The notes under the pieces: generated by a model | What the model saw: only the letters and a program-made list of their open reading frames with translations | Databases searched by the model: none | What the model was told of the DNA's origin: nothing | Program-made: the position numbers and the translations under genes | Shown: piece after piece, positions 42,066 to 50,478 of the stretch | Numbering within the stretch: position 1 is the first letter of the stretch | Layout: each line of letters begins with the position of its first letter | Source of the DNA: Paraburkholderia sp. CNPSo 3272 | GTDB lineage: Bacteria; Pseudomonadota; Gammaproteobacteria; Burkholderiales; Burkholderiaceae | Assembly: GCF_024206495.1 (NCBI RefSeq) | Contig: NZ_JAMBPQ010000010.1 | Location: 171,334 to 235,333 of the forward strand | DNA: 64,000 bases | Direction: 5' to 3'

Positions 42066-44297
42066 TCACGCAAGCGAAGTCATCTGCGGGACGACCTTGT
42101 CGAGCGTGATCGGCAAATCGCGCACGCGCACGCCCGTGGCGTGATACACGGCGTTCGCAATGGCTGCCGGCACGCCGGTGATACCGATCTCGCCGATGCC
42201 GCGCACCCCAAGCGGATTGAAGCGCAGATCGGGTTCGCCGACGAACAGCACGTCCAGTTCGCCGATGTCAGCGTTCACAGGCACGTGGTATTCCGCGAGA
42301 TTGTTGTTCGCGATGCGGCCCATGCGCGTGTCGAGGAGGCCCTCTTCGTGCAGGGCCGTGCCCACGCCCCACACCATGCCGCCCATCAACTGGCTGCGCG
42401 CCGTTTTTTCGTTGAGCACGCGTCCGACGTCGTACGCGCCGACGATGTGCGCCACGCGCATCGTGCCGGTATCGGCATCGACATGCACTTCGGCGAACAC
42501 GGCGCCGAATGAGTGAAACGCATACTGTTGCTTCTCGGCGCCTGGCTTCGTTGCGACCTGCGCCTCGAGCGGCTGGCCCCCTGCGCGTGCGATGACGGCG
42601 GCGGCCGGATCGCGTCGAGAGCTGTCGCTGCGGCTCACGATCCAGCCGTCCTGCACGCTCACGTCATCGGCGGCGAGCCCAAAGACGGGCGAGCCGCGAT
42701 CGGCGCGCGCGAGCGCGATGAGCTTGTCGCGCACGGCCGTGCACGCGGCCTGCACGGCGGGCGAGACACTCGCCGCCGACTGCGAGCCGCCCGAAACCGG
42801 CGCGCCCGGCAAGGTCGAATCGCCCAACGCAAAGCGGATGCGGTGGGGCGGGAAGCCGAGCGCGTCGGCGGCCACCTGGGTCATCACCGTGTAGGTGCCG
42901 GTGCCGATGTCCTGAGTGCCCGACGCGACCATCGCGTTGCCGTCGGGCAGGATGCGCGCAACGGCGGCGGCTTCGCTGCGATTCGCGGGGTAGGTCGCGC
43001 TCGCCATGCCGAGCCCGATGAGCGTGTTGCCGTTGCGCATCGCGCGCGGCGTGGGGATGCGCCGCGACCAGTCGAAGCGTTGCGCGCCCGCCTCGTAACA
43101 CTGGCGCAGCGCTTTCGACGACCAGGGCTTGCCGTCCTGCGGCTCGCTTTCCGCATAGTTTTTCAGGCGCAGCGCAACCGGGTCCATTTTCAGTTGCCAC
43201 GCCAGCTCGTCCATGGCCGATTCGAGCGCGAACGAGCCGGTGGTTTCACCGGGCGCGCGCATGAAGGTCGGTGTGCCGACATTCAGGGGTACGACACGAT
43301 GGCTCGTGCTGCAGTTGGGCACCGCGTACATCACGCGCGCGACGAGGCCGCACATCTCGAGCCAGTCTTCGAACGTGGACGTGTGGGCGAGCGTGTCGTG
43401 GCGCAGGCCCGTGAGCGTGCCGTCCGGGCGCGCCGCGAGCGAGAGATGCTGCTCCGTGTGCGGCCGCGAGCCGACCGGCCCGAACATTTGCGGACGCGCG
43501 AGCGCGAGCCGCACGGGGCGGCCCGTCTGCTTCGCGGCCATTGCGCACAGGCTCACATGCGACCACGACGAACCCTTGCAGCCGAAGCCGCCGCCGAGGA
43601 ACGGCGAGATCACGCGCACGTTGTCCGGCGCGATGCCGAACACGGCCGCCACTGCGTCGCGCGCGCCGCTCACGCCCTGGGTGGCGTCGTAGAGCGTGAG
43701 GTCCGGGCCGTCCCAGCGGGCCATCGTCGCATGCGGCTCCATCGGGTTGTGGAACTGCGTGGGCGTGGTGTAGACGGCCTCGAAGCGCACCGCACCTTCG
43801 TGCAATCCGGCTTCGACATTGCCGCGCGTCGTTTCGACCGGGCGCCCCATTGGGCTGGGCGGCGCGTGCGCGTCGCCTTTCGCGCGATTGAAGTCGAGCG
43901 TGGCCTGCGTCGGCGCGTAGGCGATGTTGATGTGACGCGCGGCATCCGTGGCGTGTTCGAGCGTGTCGGCCACCACGACCGCAACGGGCTCGTTGCTGTA
44001 GCGCACGACGTTGTCCTGCAGCAGCGTGAGGTGCCGTCCCGCCGGCGGCTTGAGCGGCGAGCGGCCGCCGTTGGGAAGCCGCATCGCGCTCTGGTATGTC
44101 ATGACCAGCAGCACGCCGGGCATGGACTGCGCGCGGCTCGCGTCGATCGACGCGATCGTGCCGCTCGCGATCGTGCTGGTGACGAGCACGGCATGGGCGA
44201 GCCGCGTTTCGGGGAAATCGCTCGCGTAGAGGGCGCCCCCCGTGACCTTGAGCATGCCGTCGATGCGGTCCATCGGTTGTCCGGTCAGCGTGCTCAT
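42066..44297 (-). CDS. paoC: Molybdenum-binding subunit of aldehyde oxidoreductase (PaoC-like)
   Basis: 743-aa xanthine-oxidase-family catalytic subunit. It contains an N-terminal a/b-hammerhead domain (to about 110) and the molybdopterin-binding regions, including GGGFGCKGSSW near residue 240, APGETTGSFALESAMDEL near 350, and the C-terminal GVRGIGEIGITG with the catalytic glutamate in IGEIG. It oxidises aldehydes (often aromatic) to acids. Its start overlaps the FAD subunit stop by 4 bases. The Tat signal on the small subunit places the whole complex in the periplasm. Confidence 0.91.
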   Translation of the reverse strand: MSTLTGQPMDRIDGMLKVTGGALYASDFPETRLAHAVLVTSTIASGTIASIDASRAQSMPGVLLVMTYQSAMRLPNGGRSPLKPPAGRHLTLLQDNVVRYSNEPVAVVVADTLEHATDAARHINIAYAPTQATLDFNRAKGDAHAPPSPMGRPVETTRGNVEAGLHEGAVRFEAVYTTPTQFHNPMEPHATMARWDGPDLTLYDATQGVSGARDAVAAVFGIAPDNVRVISPFLGGGFGCKGSSWSHVSLCAMAAKQTGRPVRLALARPQMFGPVGSRPHTEQHLSLAARPDGTLTGLRHDTLAHTSTFEDWLEMCGLVARVMYAVPNCSTSHRVVPLNVGTPTFMRAPGETTGSFALESAMDELAWQLKMDPVALRLKNYAESEPQDGKPWSSKALRQCYEAGAQRFDWSRRIPTPRAMRNGNTLIGLGMASATYPANRSEAAAVARILPDGNAMVASGTQDIGTGTYTVMTQVAADALGFPPHRIRFALGDSTLPGAPVSGGSQSAASVSPAVQAACTAVRDKLIALARADRGSPVFGLAADDVSVQDGWIVSRSDSSRRDPAAAVIARAGGQPLEAQVATKPGAEKQQYAFHSFGAVFAEVHVDADTGTMRVAHIVGAYDVGRVLNEKTARSQLMGGMVWGVGTALHEEGLLDTRMGRIANNNLAEYHVPVNADIGELDVLFVGEPDLRFNPLGVRGIGEIGITGVPAAIANAVYHATGVRVRDLPITLDKVVPQMTSLA

Positions 44298-45310
44298 GCG
44301 AAATCTCCGGTGTTGTTGCCTTGCGTGCCGGCGGCGGCGAGCATCGTCGAGCGGACGATCGCGCGTTGCGCGAGTCCGACCTTGAATGCATTGCCGGCGA
44401 GCGGTTTTGCCTGCGCGAGTTCCGCCGCAGCGGCCTCGCGCAGCGTCGATTCGCTGAGCGTTTTTCCAGCGAGATGCTGCTCCGCTACGCTCGCGCGCCA
44501 GGGCCGATGCGCGACGCCGCCCAGCGCGATGTGCGCCGTGCGAATGCGTTGGCCGTCGAGTTGCAGCGCGCTCGCGACCGAGACGAGCGCGAACGCATAG
44601 CTCGCGCGGTCGCGGACCTTGAGGTAGTGCGCGTGCTCGCTGAACAGCGGCGGCGGCAGGTCGATCGCTGTGATCAGTTCACCTGACTGAAGCGTCGTGT
44701 CGAGATCGGGCCGGTCGCCGGGCAGGCGATGAAATGACGCGAACGGGATCGTGCGTGCGCCGCCCGGACCGCTCACCTGTACGGTGGCGTCGAGCGCCGC
44801 GAGCGCGACGCTCATATCGGATGGATTGACGGCCACGCACTGTGCGCTTGCGCCGAGGATCGCGTGCATGCGGTTGAAGCCGCCGATCGCCGCACAGCCG
44901 CTGCCTGGCGCGCGCTTGTTGCACTGGGTGAACGCAGTGTCGTAAAAGTACGGGCAGCGTGTGCGTTGCATGAGATTGCCGCCCACGGTCGCCATGTTGC
45001 GCAGTTGCGGCGAAGCGCCGGCGAGCAGCGCCTGCGAGAGCAGCGGGTAGTGCGTGCGCACGAGCGTGTGATTGGCCGCGTCGCTGTTGCGCACGAGCGC
45101 GCCGATGCGCAGGCCGCCATTCGGCAGCGTTGCAACTTGACTGAGCGCGTCGATGCGCGTGATGTCGATGAGCGTCACCGCATGCGCGACGCCGCCTTTC
45201 ATGAGATCGAGCAGATTCGTCCCGCCGCCGATGAACACCGCACCGGGACGCTGGGCGGCGGCAATCGCGCCGTTCACGTCGGTGGCGCGCTGGTACGAGA
45301 TGGCATCCAT
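44294..45310 (-). CDS. paoB: FAD-binding subunit of aldehyde oxidoreductase (PaoB-like)
   Basis: 338-aa CO-dehydrogenase-flavoprotein-type subunit. FAD-binding motifs are FIGGGTNLLDLMKGG (about 27-41) and TVGGNLMQRTRCPYFYD (about 107-123). The following Cys-rich segment (TRCPYF, TQCNKR, GSGCAA) matches the 4Fe-4S insertion described for E. coli PaoB and not found in most relatives. It passes electrons from the molybdenum subunit to the 2Fe-2S subunit. It sits 16 bases after the small-subunit gene. Confidence 0.91.
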   Translation of the reverse strand: MDAISYQRATDVNGAIAAAQRPGAVFIGGGTNLLDLMKGGVAHAVTLIDITRIDALSQVATLPNGGLRIGALVRNSDAANHTLVRTHYPLLSQALLAGASPQLRNMATVGGNLMQRTRCPYFYDTAFTQCNKRAPGSGCAAIGGFNRMHAILGASAQCVAVNPSDMSVALAALDATVQVSGPGGARTIPFASFHRLPGDRPDLDTTLQSGELITAIDLPPPLFSEHAHYLKVRDRASYAFALVSVASALQLDGQRIRTAHIALGGVAHRPWRASVAEQHLAGKTLSESTLREAAAAELAQAKPLAGNAFKVGLAQRAIVRSTMLAAAGTQGNNTGDFA

Positions 45311-45326
45311 TTGTGTGCCTCCGTAC

Positions 45327-46043
45327 TCAGGCGCTTGCCGTGTGCGCGTCGCGCACGGCGGCCACGATGTTGACATACGCGCCGCAGCGGCAGATGTTGC
45401 CGCTCATGCGCTCGCGTATTTCGGCATCGCTCAGTTGCGCGGGGCGCGTGCGTACGTCGGACGTGGCGGCGCTCGCTGCGCCTGCCGCGAATTCGCTCAG
45501 GCATGCCGTTGCCGAACACAACTGGCCCGGCGTACAGAAGCCGCACTGGAAGGCGTCGTGCTCGATAAAGGCACGCTGCACGGGACTCAACGTGGCCACG
45601 CCCGCGAGGCCTTCGACCGTGGTGATGCGCTGGCCTTCGTGCATCACCGCGAGCGTGAGGCAACTGTTGATGCGCCGTCCTTCGACGAGCACCGTGCAGG
45701 CGCCGCACTGGCCGCGATCGCAGCCCTTCTTCGTGCCGGTGAGGCCAGCATAGTCGCGCAGCGCATCGAGCAGCGTGACGCGCGGTTCGATATGCAGCGC
45801 GTATGCGCGCCCGTTGATGTCGAGCCTGACCGGTTGCGCGGGCGCGGGCGGCGGCGCTTCAGTTGGCGCGCTGGCCGGCGGTGCATTCTGTGCATGCAGA
45901 TGAGGCGTCGCGCTCAACGCGGCAGCGGCAGCCGCCGATTGCAGGAAGCGGCGGCGCGTGACGTCGGCGGGCGCGCGGGAGGGAGAAGCTTGGGAGGCGT
46001 CGTCGCAATCGCACGGCGCATCGAGGGGACGTTCGTTGGACAT
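45327..46043 (-). CDS. paoA: Tat-exported 2Fe-2S subunit of aldehyde oxidoreductase (PaoA-like)
   Basis: 238-aa electron-transfer subunit. A twin-arginine signal (DVTRRRFLQSAAAAAALSA, about 27-45) precedes a Pro/Ala linker, a plant-type 2Fe-2S domain (CDRGQCGACTVLVEG, INSCL) and the second 2Fe-2S domain (CGFCTPGQLC, ICRCGAY). The Tat signal means the folded complex is exported, as for E. coli PaoABC (YagTSR). The ATG at 46043 gives a signal peptide of normal length. It is the first gene of paoA-paoB-paoC. Confidence 0.91.
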   Translation of the reverse strand: MSNERPLDAPCDCDDASQASPSRAPADVTRRRFLQSAAAAAALSATPHLHAQNAPPASAPTEAPPPAPAQPVRLDINGRAYALHIEPRVTLLDALRDYAGLTGTKKGCDRGQCGACTVLVEGRRINSCLTLAVMHEGQRITTVEGLAGVATLSPVQRAFIEHDAFQCGFCTPGQLCSATACLSEFAAGAASAATSDVRTRPAQLSDAEIRERMSGNICRCGAYVNIVAAVRDAHTASA

Positions 46044-46288
46044 GGCGATCTGCGGACTCCAGGATGAAGACGGAAGACAAACCGGGACTTCAAGCGCTGG
46101 CCGCGCGGAGTTGCGCAGGGCTTCGTCGCGCAGCGGCGCGCCTCTTTTGTGCAGCAATTCCGATGCCGCGGTTGGTTCGACTGGGCACTGCAGAACTGCA
46201 AATTGCACTTCTCGAACACGAAAGTAAAGCGCTTACGTGTGAATTTTTCGCTGCATATTGCTAGATGGCGCAACGCGGTCGCATGGCT

Positions 46289-46483
46289 GACGCCAGCCCG
46301 GCGCGAAGCTGGCGCCACGGACAGAAACGCGGTCGCAGAGTCGCAGGTCAGCACGTAGCCGCGCTTGTCGCAAGCGATCTCCCGGGCGAGCCAGCCCCTG
46401 TCCGCGTCTGCGCCGATGCACGCGAACAGGCCGCCGCACTCGACATCTTGTTCTCGAGCGACTCGCCGCGCACGATGAGCTCG
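46289..46483 (-). pseudogene. Fragment of a thioredoxin-reductase-like flavoprotein
   Basis: The minus strand encodes about 65 residues including VECGGLFACIGADADRGWL and DKRGYVLTC. These resemble the stretch before the second FAD motif of thioredoxin-reductase-like oxidoreductases (GLFVFIGA...GFVLTG). The NAD- and FAD-binding parts are missing, and the expected GVFAVGDVR is corrupted after PASRRAGV. It is upstream of paoA with no gene structure of its own, so a decayed remnant is most likely. Confidence 0.45.
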
Positions 46484-46555
46484 TGCGAATTCGGCTTCGG
46501 GGAGCATGGACAAAAGCGGGCTTTCGCAACGTAGCGCGAACGAATTGCGCACGCG

Positions 46556-47491
46556 TCAATCGAGAGGATCGCTAACCGTGTCTCCGGTGCTCAGGGCAGC
46601 GACGGCGTCGCGTAGCCACACGAGCGCCGGATCGGCGTGATTGCGTGGATGCCATGCCGCATGCATCGAAAAGCCGCGTGCCTCGAACGGCAGCTCGAAC
46701 AGGTCCACGCGGTCCAGGTAGCGTGCGGCGAGCCGGTAAGGCAACGTCGCCACATAGTCCGTGCGCGTGAGCACCTCGGGCACGAGCGTGAAGTGCTGCA
46801 CCGAGTGCGCCACGCGGCGGCGTCGGCCCAGCGCTTCGAGATGTTCGTCCATGAAACCGAAGAAGCTCGCGCCGCTGGTCGAAACGAGCACGTGCTCGAG
46901 CGCGCAATAGCCGTCCAGGTCGAATGGGGCCGTGCCGCGCGGGTGGCCTTTGCGTTGCGCTACGACGAAGCGTTCGTCGTAGAGCTTCCTGGCCTTGAGC
47001 GTTGCGGGCACCTGCTGCGCGGAGCCGAGCAGCAAATCGATTTGGCCGCGCTCGAAGCGCTCCGCGAGCGAACCGGATTCAATCGCGATGAACGCCAGTT
47101 GCAGCCCTGGCCCAGCGAGACGCGGCCACTCAATCATCAGCGGCAGGCCGAGCACGGCCACGCACTGATCGCTCGCGGCGACCAAGAAGCGCCGCGTGCC
47201 CGTGAGCGGATCGAAGGCGCTCTCGCGGCGCACCACCGTTTCGAGCGTCTTGAGCGCCGCATGCAGCGGCTCCATCAATTCGAGCGCGCGCGCCGTGGGT
47301 GTCATGCCGCGGCCATTCGCGGCGGGAATGAGCAACGGGTCGTCGAAGAGCTGGCGCAGCCGCGCGAGCTGCGCAGAAACGGCCGGCTGCGTTAGATTGA
47401 GGCGCGCGGCGGCCCTCGTCACGTTCGACTCGCCGAGCATGGCGTCGAGCGACACGAGCAGATTCAGGTCGATGCCAGAGAGATCAATCAC
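46556..47491 (-). CDS. LysR family transcriptional regulator
   Basis: 311-aa regulator with an N-terminal HTH (MIDLSGIDLNLLVSLDAML and AAARLNLTQPAVSAQLARL, about 1-60) and a periplasmic-binding-like effector domain (about 90-300). The start is taken as the GTG at 47491, which yields the usual family N-terminus; a TTG at 47524 would add 11 residues. It is divergent from an MDR oxidoreductase gene 105 bases away and probably controls it. Confidence 0.88.
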   Translation of the reverse strand: MIDLSGIDLNLLVSLDAMLGESNVTRAAARLNLTQPAVSAQLARLRQLFDDPLLIPAANGRGMTPTARALELMEPLHAALKTLETVVRRESAFDPLTGTRRFLVAASDQCVAVLGLPLMIEWPRLAGPGLQLAFIAIESGSLAERFERGQIDLLLGSAQQVPATLKARKLYDERFVVAQRKGHPRGTAPFDLDGYCALEHVLVSTSGASFFGFMDEHLEALGRRRRVAHSVQHFTLVPEVLTRTDYVATLPYRLAARYLDRVDLFELPFEARGFSMHAAWHPRNHADPALVWLRDAVAALSTGDTVSDPLD

Positions 47492-47595
47492 GGTAATAGG
47501 TGGAATGTCGGCAATTGATTTCAAGAATACGTCTCGCTCGCCTAGAGTTCAATCCGTCGGATCAATCGTCAAATGCCGTTCCACTAGGAGAAGCC

Positions 47596-48675
47596 ATGAA
47601 AGCCTGGATGCTCGATCAACCCGGCCAGCCGCTCGCGCTGCGCGACGTGCCGCAACCCGAACCGCGCCGCGGCGCGCTGCTGGTGGGCGTGGAAGCCGTG
47701 CCGCTCCTGAGCTATACGCGCCAGTACGTGCAGGGCAAGCTGCCCTACGGCTACCCGCCGGGGCCGTTTTCGCCGGGGACCAACGGCATCGGCCGGGTGC
47801 TCGCGGTCGGCGCAGGCGTGTACGGCTATCGCGTGGGTCAGCGCGTGGCGCTGAGCCCCTATTGGGTTGCCGACGAGGCGCTGCGCGAGCCCGCCCAGGC
47901 GCTGCTCGGGCTCACGGCGATCAGCCCCGACAGCGGCCCCATGCTCGGCGATTTTCCGCACGGCACGCTTCGAGAGGCGGTCGAGTTTCCGGCCTCGACG
48001 GTGTTCGCGCTCGATGGCCTCGATCATGTGCCCTCGGCGCAGCTCGCGGCGCTCGGCAAGCTCGTGGTGCCGTTCGGCGGTCTGCGGCGCGGCCGGCTCG
48101 CGGCGGGCGAAACCGTGGTGGTGAACGGTGCGGCCGGCGCGTTCGGCTCGGCGGCCGTGCTCGATGCGCTCGCACTCGGCGCGGGCCGTGTGGTGGCGCT
48201 CGGGCGGCGCGCGGCGGCGCTGGCGCCGCTAGCGAAGCTCGGCGGCGCCCGCGTGGTCACCGTCGCGCTCAGCGGCGAGATGGCGCGCGACGTGGAGGCC
48301 GTCCGCGCGGCCGCGAACGGCGGCGCTGACCTCGCCTTCGACATGGTGGGCCACGCCACCGATCCGGCCGCCACGCTCGCCGCGCTGCGCAGCCTGCGCC
48401 GCAACGGCCGCATGGTGCTGATGGGCAGCATGGAGGTGGAGTTGCCGATCAAGTATGGCGAGATGCTCATCAACAACTGGGAGTTGATGGGCCACTTCAT
48501 GTACAGCGGTGCGGACTATCGTGCGCTGATCGCGCTCGTGCAGTCCGGGCAACTGCCGCTCGATGCGATCGAAGTCCAGAGTCACCCGTTCGATGCGTTG
48601 GAGAGCGCGATCGACGCGGCGGAAAAGGCGGAAGGGCTAACCTGCGTGACCGTGTGCACGTCGCAAGGCGCTTGA
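47596..48675 (+). CDS. Zinc-independent medium-chain alcohol dehydrogenase/quinone-reductase-like protein
   Basis: 359-aa MDR-superfamily oxidoreductase. The N-terminal GroES-like domain (about 25-125) lacks the catalytic and structural zinc cysteines of alcohol dehydrogenases. The NAD(P)-binding region carries VVVNGAAGAFGSAAVLDALAL (about 177-197). This fits the quinone-reductase or enoyl-reductase branch. TAGGAG precedes the ATG. It is divergent from a LysR regulator and followed by a long hairpin shared with the next, convergent gene. Confidence 0.86.
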   Translation: MKAWMLDQPGQPLALRDVPQPEPRRGALLVGVEAVPLLSYTRQYVQGKLPYGYPPGPFSPGTNGIGRVLAVGAGVYGYRVGQRVALSPYWVADEALREPAQALLGLTAISPDSGPMLGDFPHGTLREAVEFPASTVFALDGLDHVPSAQLAALGKLVVPFGGLRRGRLAAGETVVVNGAAGAFGSAAVLDALALGAGRVVALGRRAAALAPLAKLGGARVVTVALSGEMARDVEAVRAAANGGADLAFDMVGHATDPAATLAALRSLRRNGRMVLMGSMEVELPIKYGEMLINNWELMGHFMYSGADYRALIALVQSGQLPLDAIEVQSHPFDALESAIDAAEKAEGLTCVTVCTSQGA

Positions 48676-48690
48676 GCACGCCATAAACAA

Positions 48691-48728
48691 ATCGGCCCGC
48701 AAGCGCGACTTGACGCTTGCGGGCCGAT
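48691..48728 (-). terminator. Terminator hairpin between convergent genes
   Basis: The perfect 15-bp stem ATCGGCCCGCAAGCG / CGCTTGCGGGCCGAT has an eight-base loop. On the minus strand the stem is followed by TTGTTTA, so it serves mainly the ATCase-like gene. It may also stop read-through from the oxidoreductase gene. Confidence 0.75.
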
Positions 48729-48750
48729 GACGTTGCGAGCGCAACGAGCT

Positions 48751-50046
48751 TCAGTCGATGCCGTGGAACACGGCGTCGTCCGGGCCGAGGTACGCGGGCG
48801 GACGCCACACGGCGTCGCGCATCGAATGCTGCACGAGATTTTCCACGCCCAGTAGCACCGCGAAAATCGCCATGCGCACCGGAATGCCGTTGTCGGTCTG
48901 GCGGAAGATCGCGAGGCGCGGATCGTGGTTCAGATCGGTCGAGAGATCGTTGGCGCCTGGGCGGCTGTCGCGCGGCAGCGGGTGCATCACGAGCGTTTCA
49001 GCGCTGCAGCACTCGTCCATCAGCGCCTGGTTGATCTGGAATTCTGGCGTGTAGCCTTCGAATGACTCGTCGGCGAAGCGCTCCTTCTGAATGCGCGTGG
49101 CGTACACCACATCCGCGCCGCGCAGACCCGCGCGCAGGTCGTGCGTCTGCTCGACCACATGGCCGTTGGTCGAGATCTTGTCGACGATGTAAGCGGGCAT
49201 TTCGAGTTGCGGGGGCGAGATGAGCGTGAACTTGATGCCGCGATAGAGCGCAAGCAGCTTCACGAGCGAGTGCACCGTGCGGCCGTACTTGAGGTCGCCC
49301 ACGAGCGCGATATGCGCGCCGTCGACGATCTTGCCGAGGCGCGAGAACTCGCGCTGGATCGTGTAGAGGTCGAGCAGCGCCTGGCTCGGGTGCTCGCCGG
49401 GACCGTCGCCGCCATTGATCACGGGGATGTTCACGGCGCGCGCGAATTCGGCCACCGAGCCTTGATCAGGATGCCGAATCACCATCGCGTCCACGTAGCC
49501 GGCCATCACGCGGCTCGTGTCGTAGATCGATTCGCCCTTGGCCATCGAGGAGAACGTGAAGCCGGTCGTGTCGCACACCGAACCGCCCAGACGGCAGAAC
49601 GCGGCGCCGAAGCTCACGCGCGTGCGCGTGCTGGCCTCGAAGAACAGGTTGCCGAGCACCGCGCCTTCGAGCACGCGCGAGATTTTCCGGCGGCGCGCGA
49701 TGGGCTGCATGATGTCGGCCACGCGGAACAGCGCCTCGACGGAGTCGCGCGAGAACTGTTCCACCGAAAGCAGTTGCGGTTTGCCCTCGAACTGCATCTG
49801 GCTTGCGAGCGAACGCGGCGAGTCTACGCTTTGCGTATAGTCCTCGCGCGACTCGCCGTTGCCGACGATTTCCGAAACGAAGCGCTCGACGATCTCCGGC
49901 ATGGCGCGCGATTCCTGCGACTCCTCTGGCAGCAGCCACGTATCGAGCGCACGGCGCGACACGCCGATGCGGCTCGCAAATGCGTCGCGGGTCATGTTCA
50001 GACGCCGCATGGCGTCACGGAGAAAGGCTTGTTGCGGAACGCTCAT
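48751..50046 (-). CDS. Aspartate carbamoyltransferase with N-terminal helix-turn-helix domain
   Basis: 431-aa protein. Residues 1-60 form an XRE-like HTH (LRDAMRRLNMTRDAFASRIG, then VSRRALDTWLLPEE). A linker (61-85) leads to a full ATCase catalytic chain with STRTR (139-143), HPSQ (219-222), GDLKYGRTVHS (250-260) and HPLPR (355-359). It should make carbamoyl-aspartate, or a related ureido acid, from carbamoyl phosphate. A normal PyrB is about 310-340 aa and lacks the HTH, so this is likely a second copy with DNA-binding ability. A 23-bp palindrome overlaps its promoter, and a matching core lies within its linker codons. TTGACT and TAATAT 16 bases apart form a plausible promoter (50087-50114). 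Confidence 0.88.
   Translation of the reverse strand: MSVPQQAFLRDAMRRLNMTRDAFASRIGVSRRALDTWLLPEESQESRAMPEIVERFVSEIVGNGESREDYTQSVDSPRSLASQMQFEGKPQLLSVEQFSRDSVEALFRVADIMQPIARRRKISRVLEGAVLGNLFFEASTRTRVSFGAAFCRLGGSVCDTTGFTFSSMAKGESIYDTSRVMAGYVDAMVIRHPDQGSVAEFARAVNIPVINGGDGPGEHPSQALLDLYTIQREFSRLGKIVDGAHIALVGDLKYGRTVHSLVKLLALYRGIKFTLISPPQLEMPAYIVDKISTNGHVVEQTHDLRAGLRGADVVYATRIQKERFADESFEGYTPEFQINQALMDECCSAETLVMHPLPRDSRPGANDLSTDLNHDPRLAIFRQTDNGIPVRMAIFAVLLGVENLVQHSMRDAVWRPPAYLGPDDAVFHGID
49825..49837. promoter_or_regulatory. Intragenic copy of the HTH-ATCase palindrome core
   Basis: TACGC-TTT-GCGTA has the same 5-3-5 core (TACGC-N3-GCGTA) as the promoter palindrome at 50069-50091. It lies in codons 70-74 (Tyr-Thr-Gln-Ser-Val) at the HTH/ATCase junction, and uses TAT, CAA and GTA codons that look uncommon in this window. 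About 240 bases separate the two sites. Confidence 0.4.
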
Positions 50047-50068
50047 GCTGGCACCCGTGATTTCTGGT

Positions 50069-50091
50069 TAATGTACGCGGTGCGTATATTA
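50069..50091. promoter_or_regulatory. Palindromic operator candidate of the HTH-ATCase gene
   Basis: TAATGTACGC-GGT-GCGTATATTA is a 23-bp inverted repeat with 9 of 10 arm positions matching. It overlaps the probable -10 and transcription start, 23 bases before the ATG. This is the expected position for autorepression by the gene's own HTH domain; binding is inferred. Confidence 0.65.
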
Positions 50092-50215
50092 GTTCGGTGA
50101 CGCGAGAAGTCAAGTTCTTTTGTCGGAGGAGCGCTCGAGAGGCCGTTTTGGGCGCGCAGCACGCCGCCTGCTGGCGCGCGCCCGAACACGCGCGATCTCG
50201 GTTACACTGCGCGAC

Positions 50216-50341
50216 ATGCTACGTAACCCGCTCCGCCACGACCTGCCGAATATCACCGCCGCCACGCGCGCGGTGTCGTCGCTCGCGCAGGCCGCTTCGG
50301 CGTGGGTGAAAGCCAAAGCCAAAAAACAGCCGCTCATCTGA
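50216..50341 (+). CDS. Possible 41-aa basic small protein
   Basis: The open frame MLRNPLRHDLPNITAATRAV continues to SAWVKAKAKKQPLI; it is basic and amphipathic. A TACACT element (50203-50208) precedes the ATG so closely that the message could be leaderless. No ribosome site is seen. An 11-bp hairpin follows directly. It could be a real small protein or the body of a small RNA. Confidence 0.35.
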   Translation: MLRNPLRHDLPNITAATRAVSSLAQAASAWVKAKAKKQPLI

Positions 50342-50350
50342 CCGGAGTCC

Positions 50351-50380
50351 GCTGTTCCGTCAGATGTGCGACGGAACAGC
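50351..50380 (+). other. Perfect 11-bp hairpin upstream of the dapA-like gene
   Basis: GCTGTTCCGTC (50351-50361) pairs with GACGGAACAGC (50370-50380) across an eight-base loop. There is no T-run after it. It lies between a 41-aa open frame and the dapA-like gene, so it may be an RNA 3' end, a leader structure or a protein-binding palindrome. Confidence 0.5.
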
Positions 50381-50478
50381 CAGCCGAAGGCGCCCTGCCT
50401 TCCGCCTCATTCACGGCTTGCTTCCCTCCTGCGCACCGCTGAACGGACCTTCCATACGGTCGAGTTCAAGGGAAAGTC

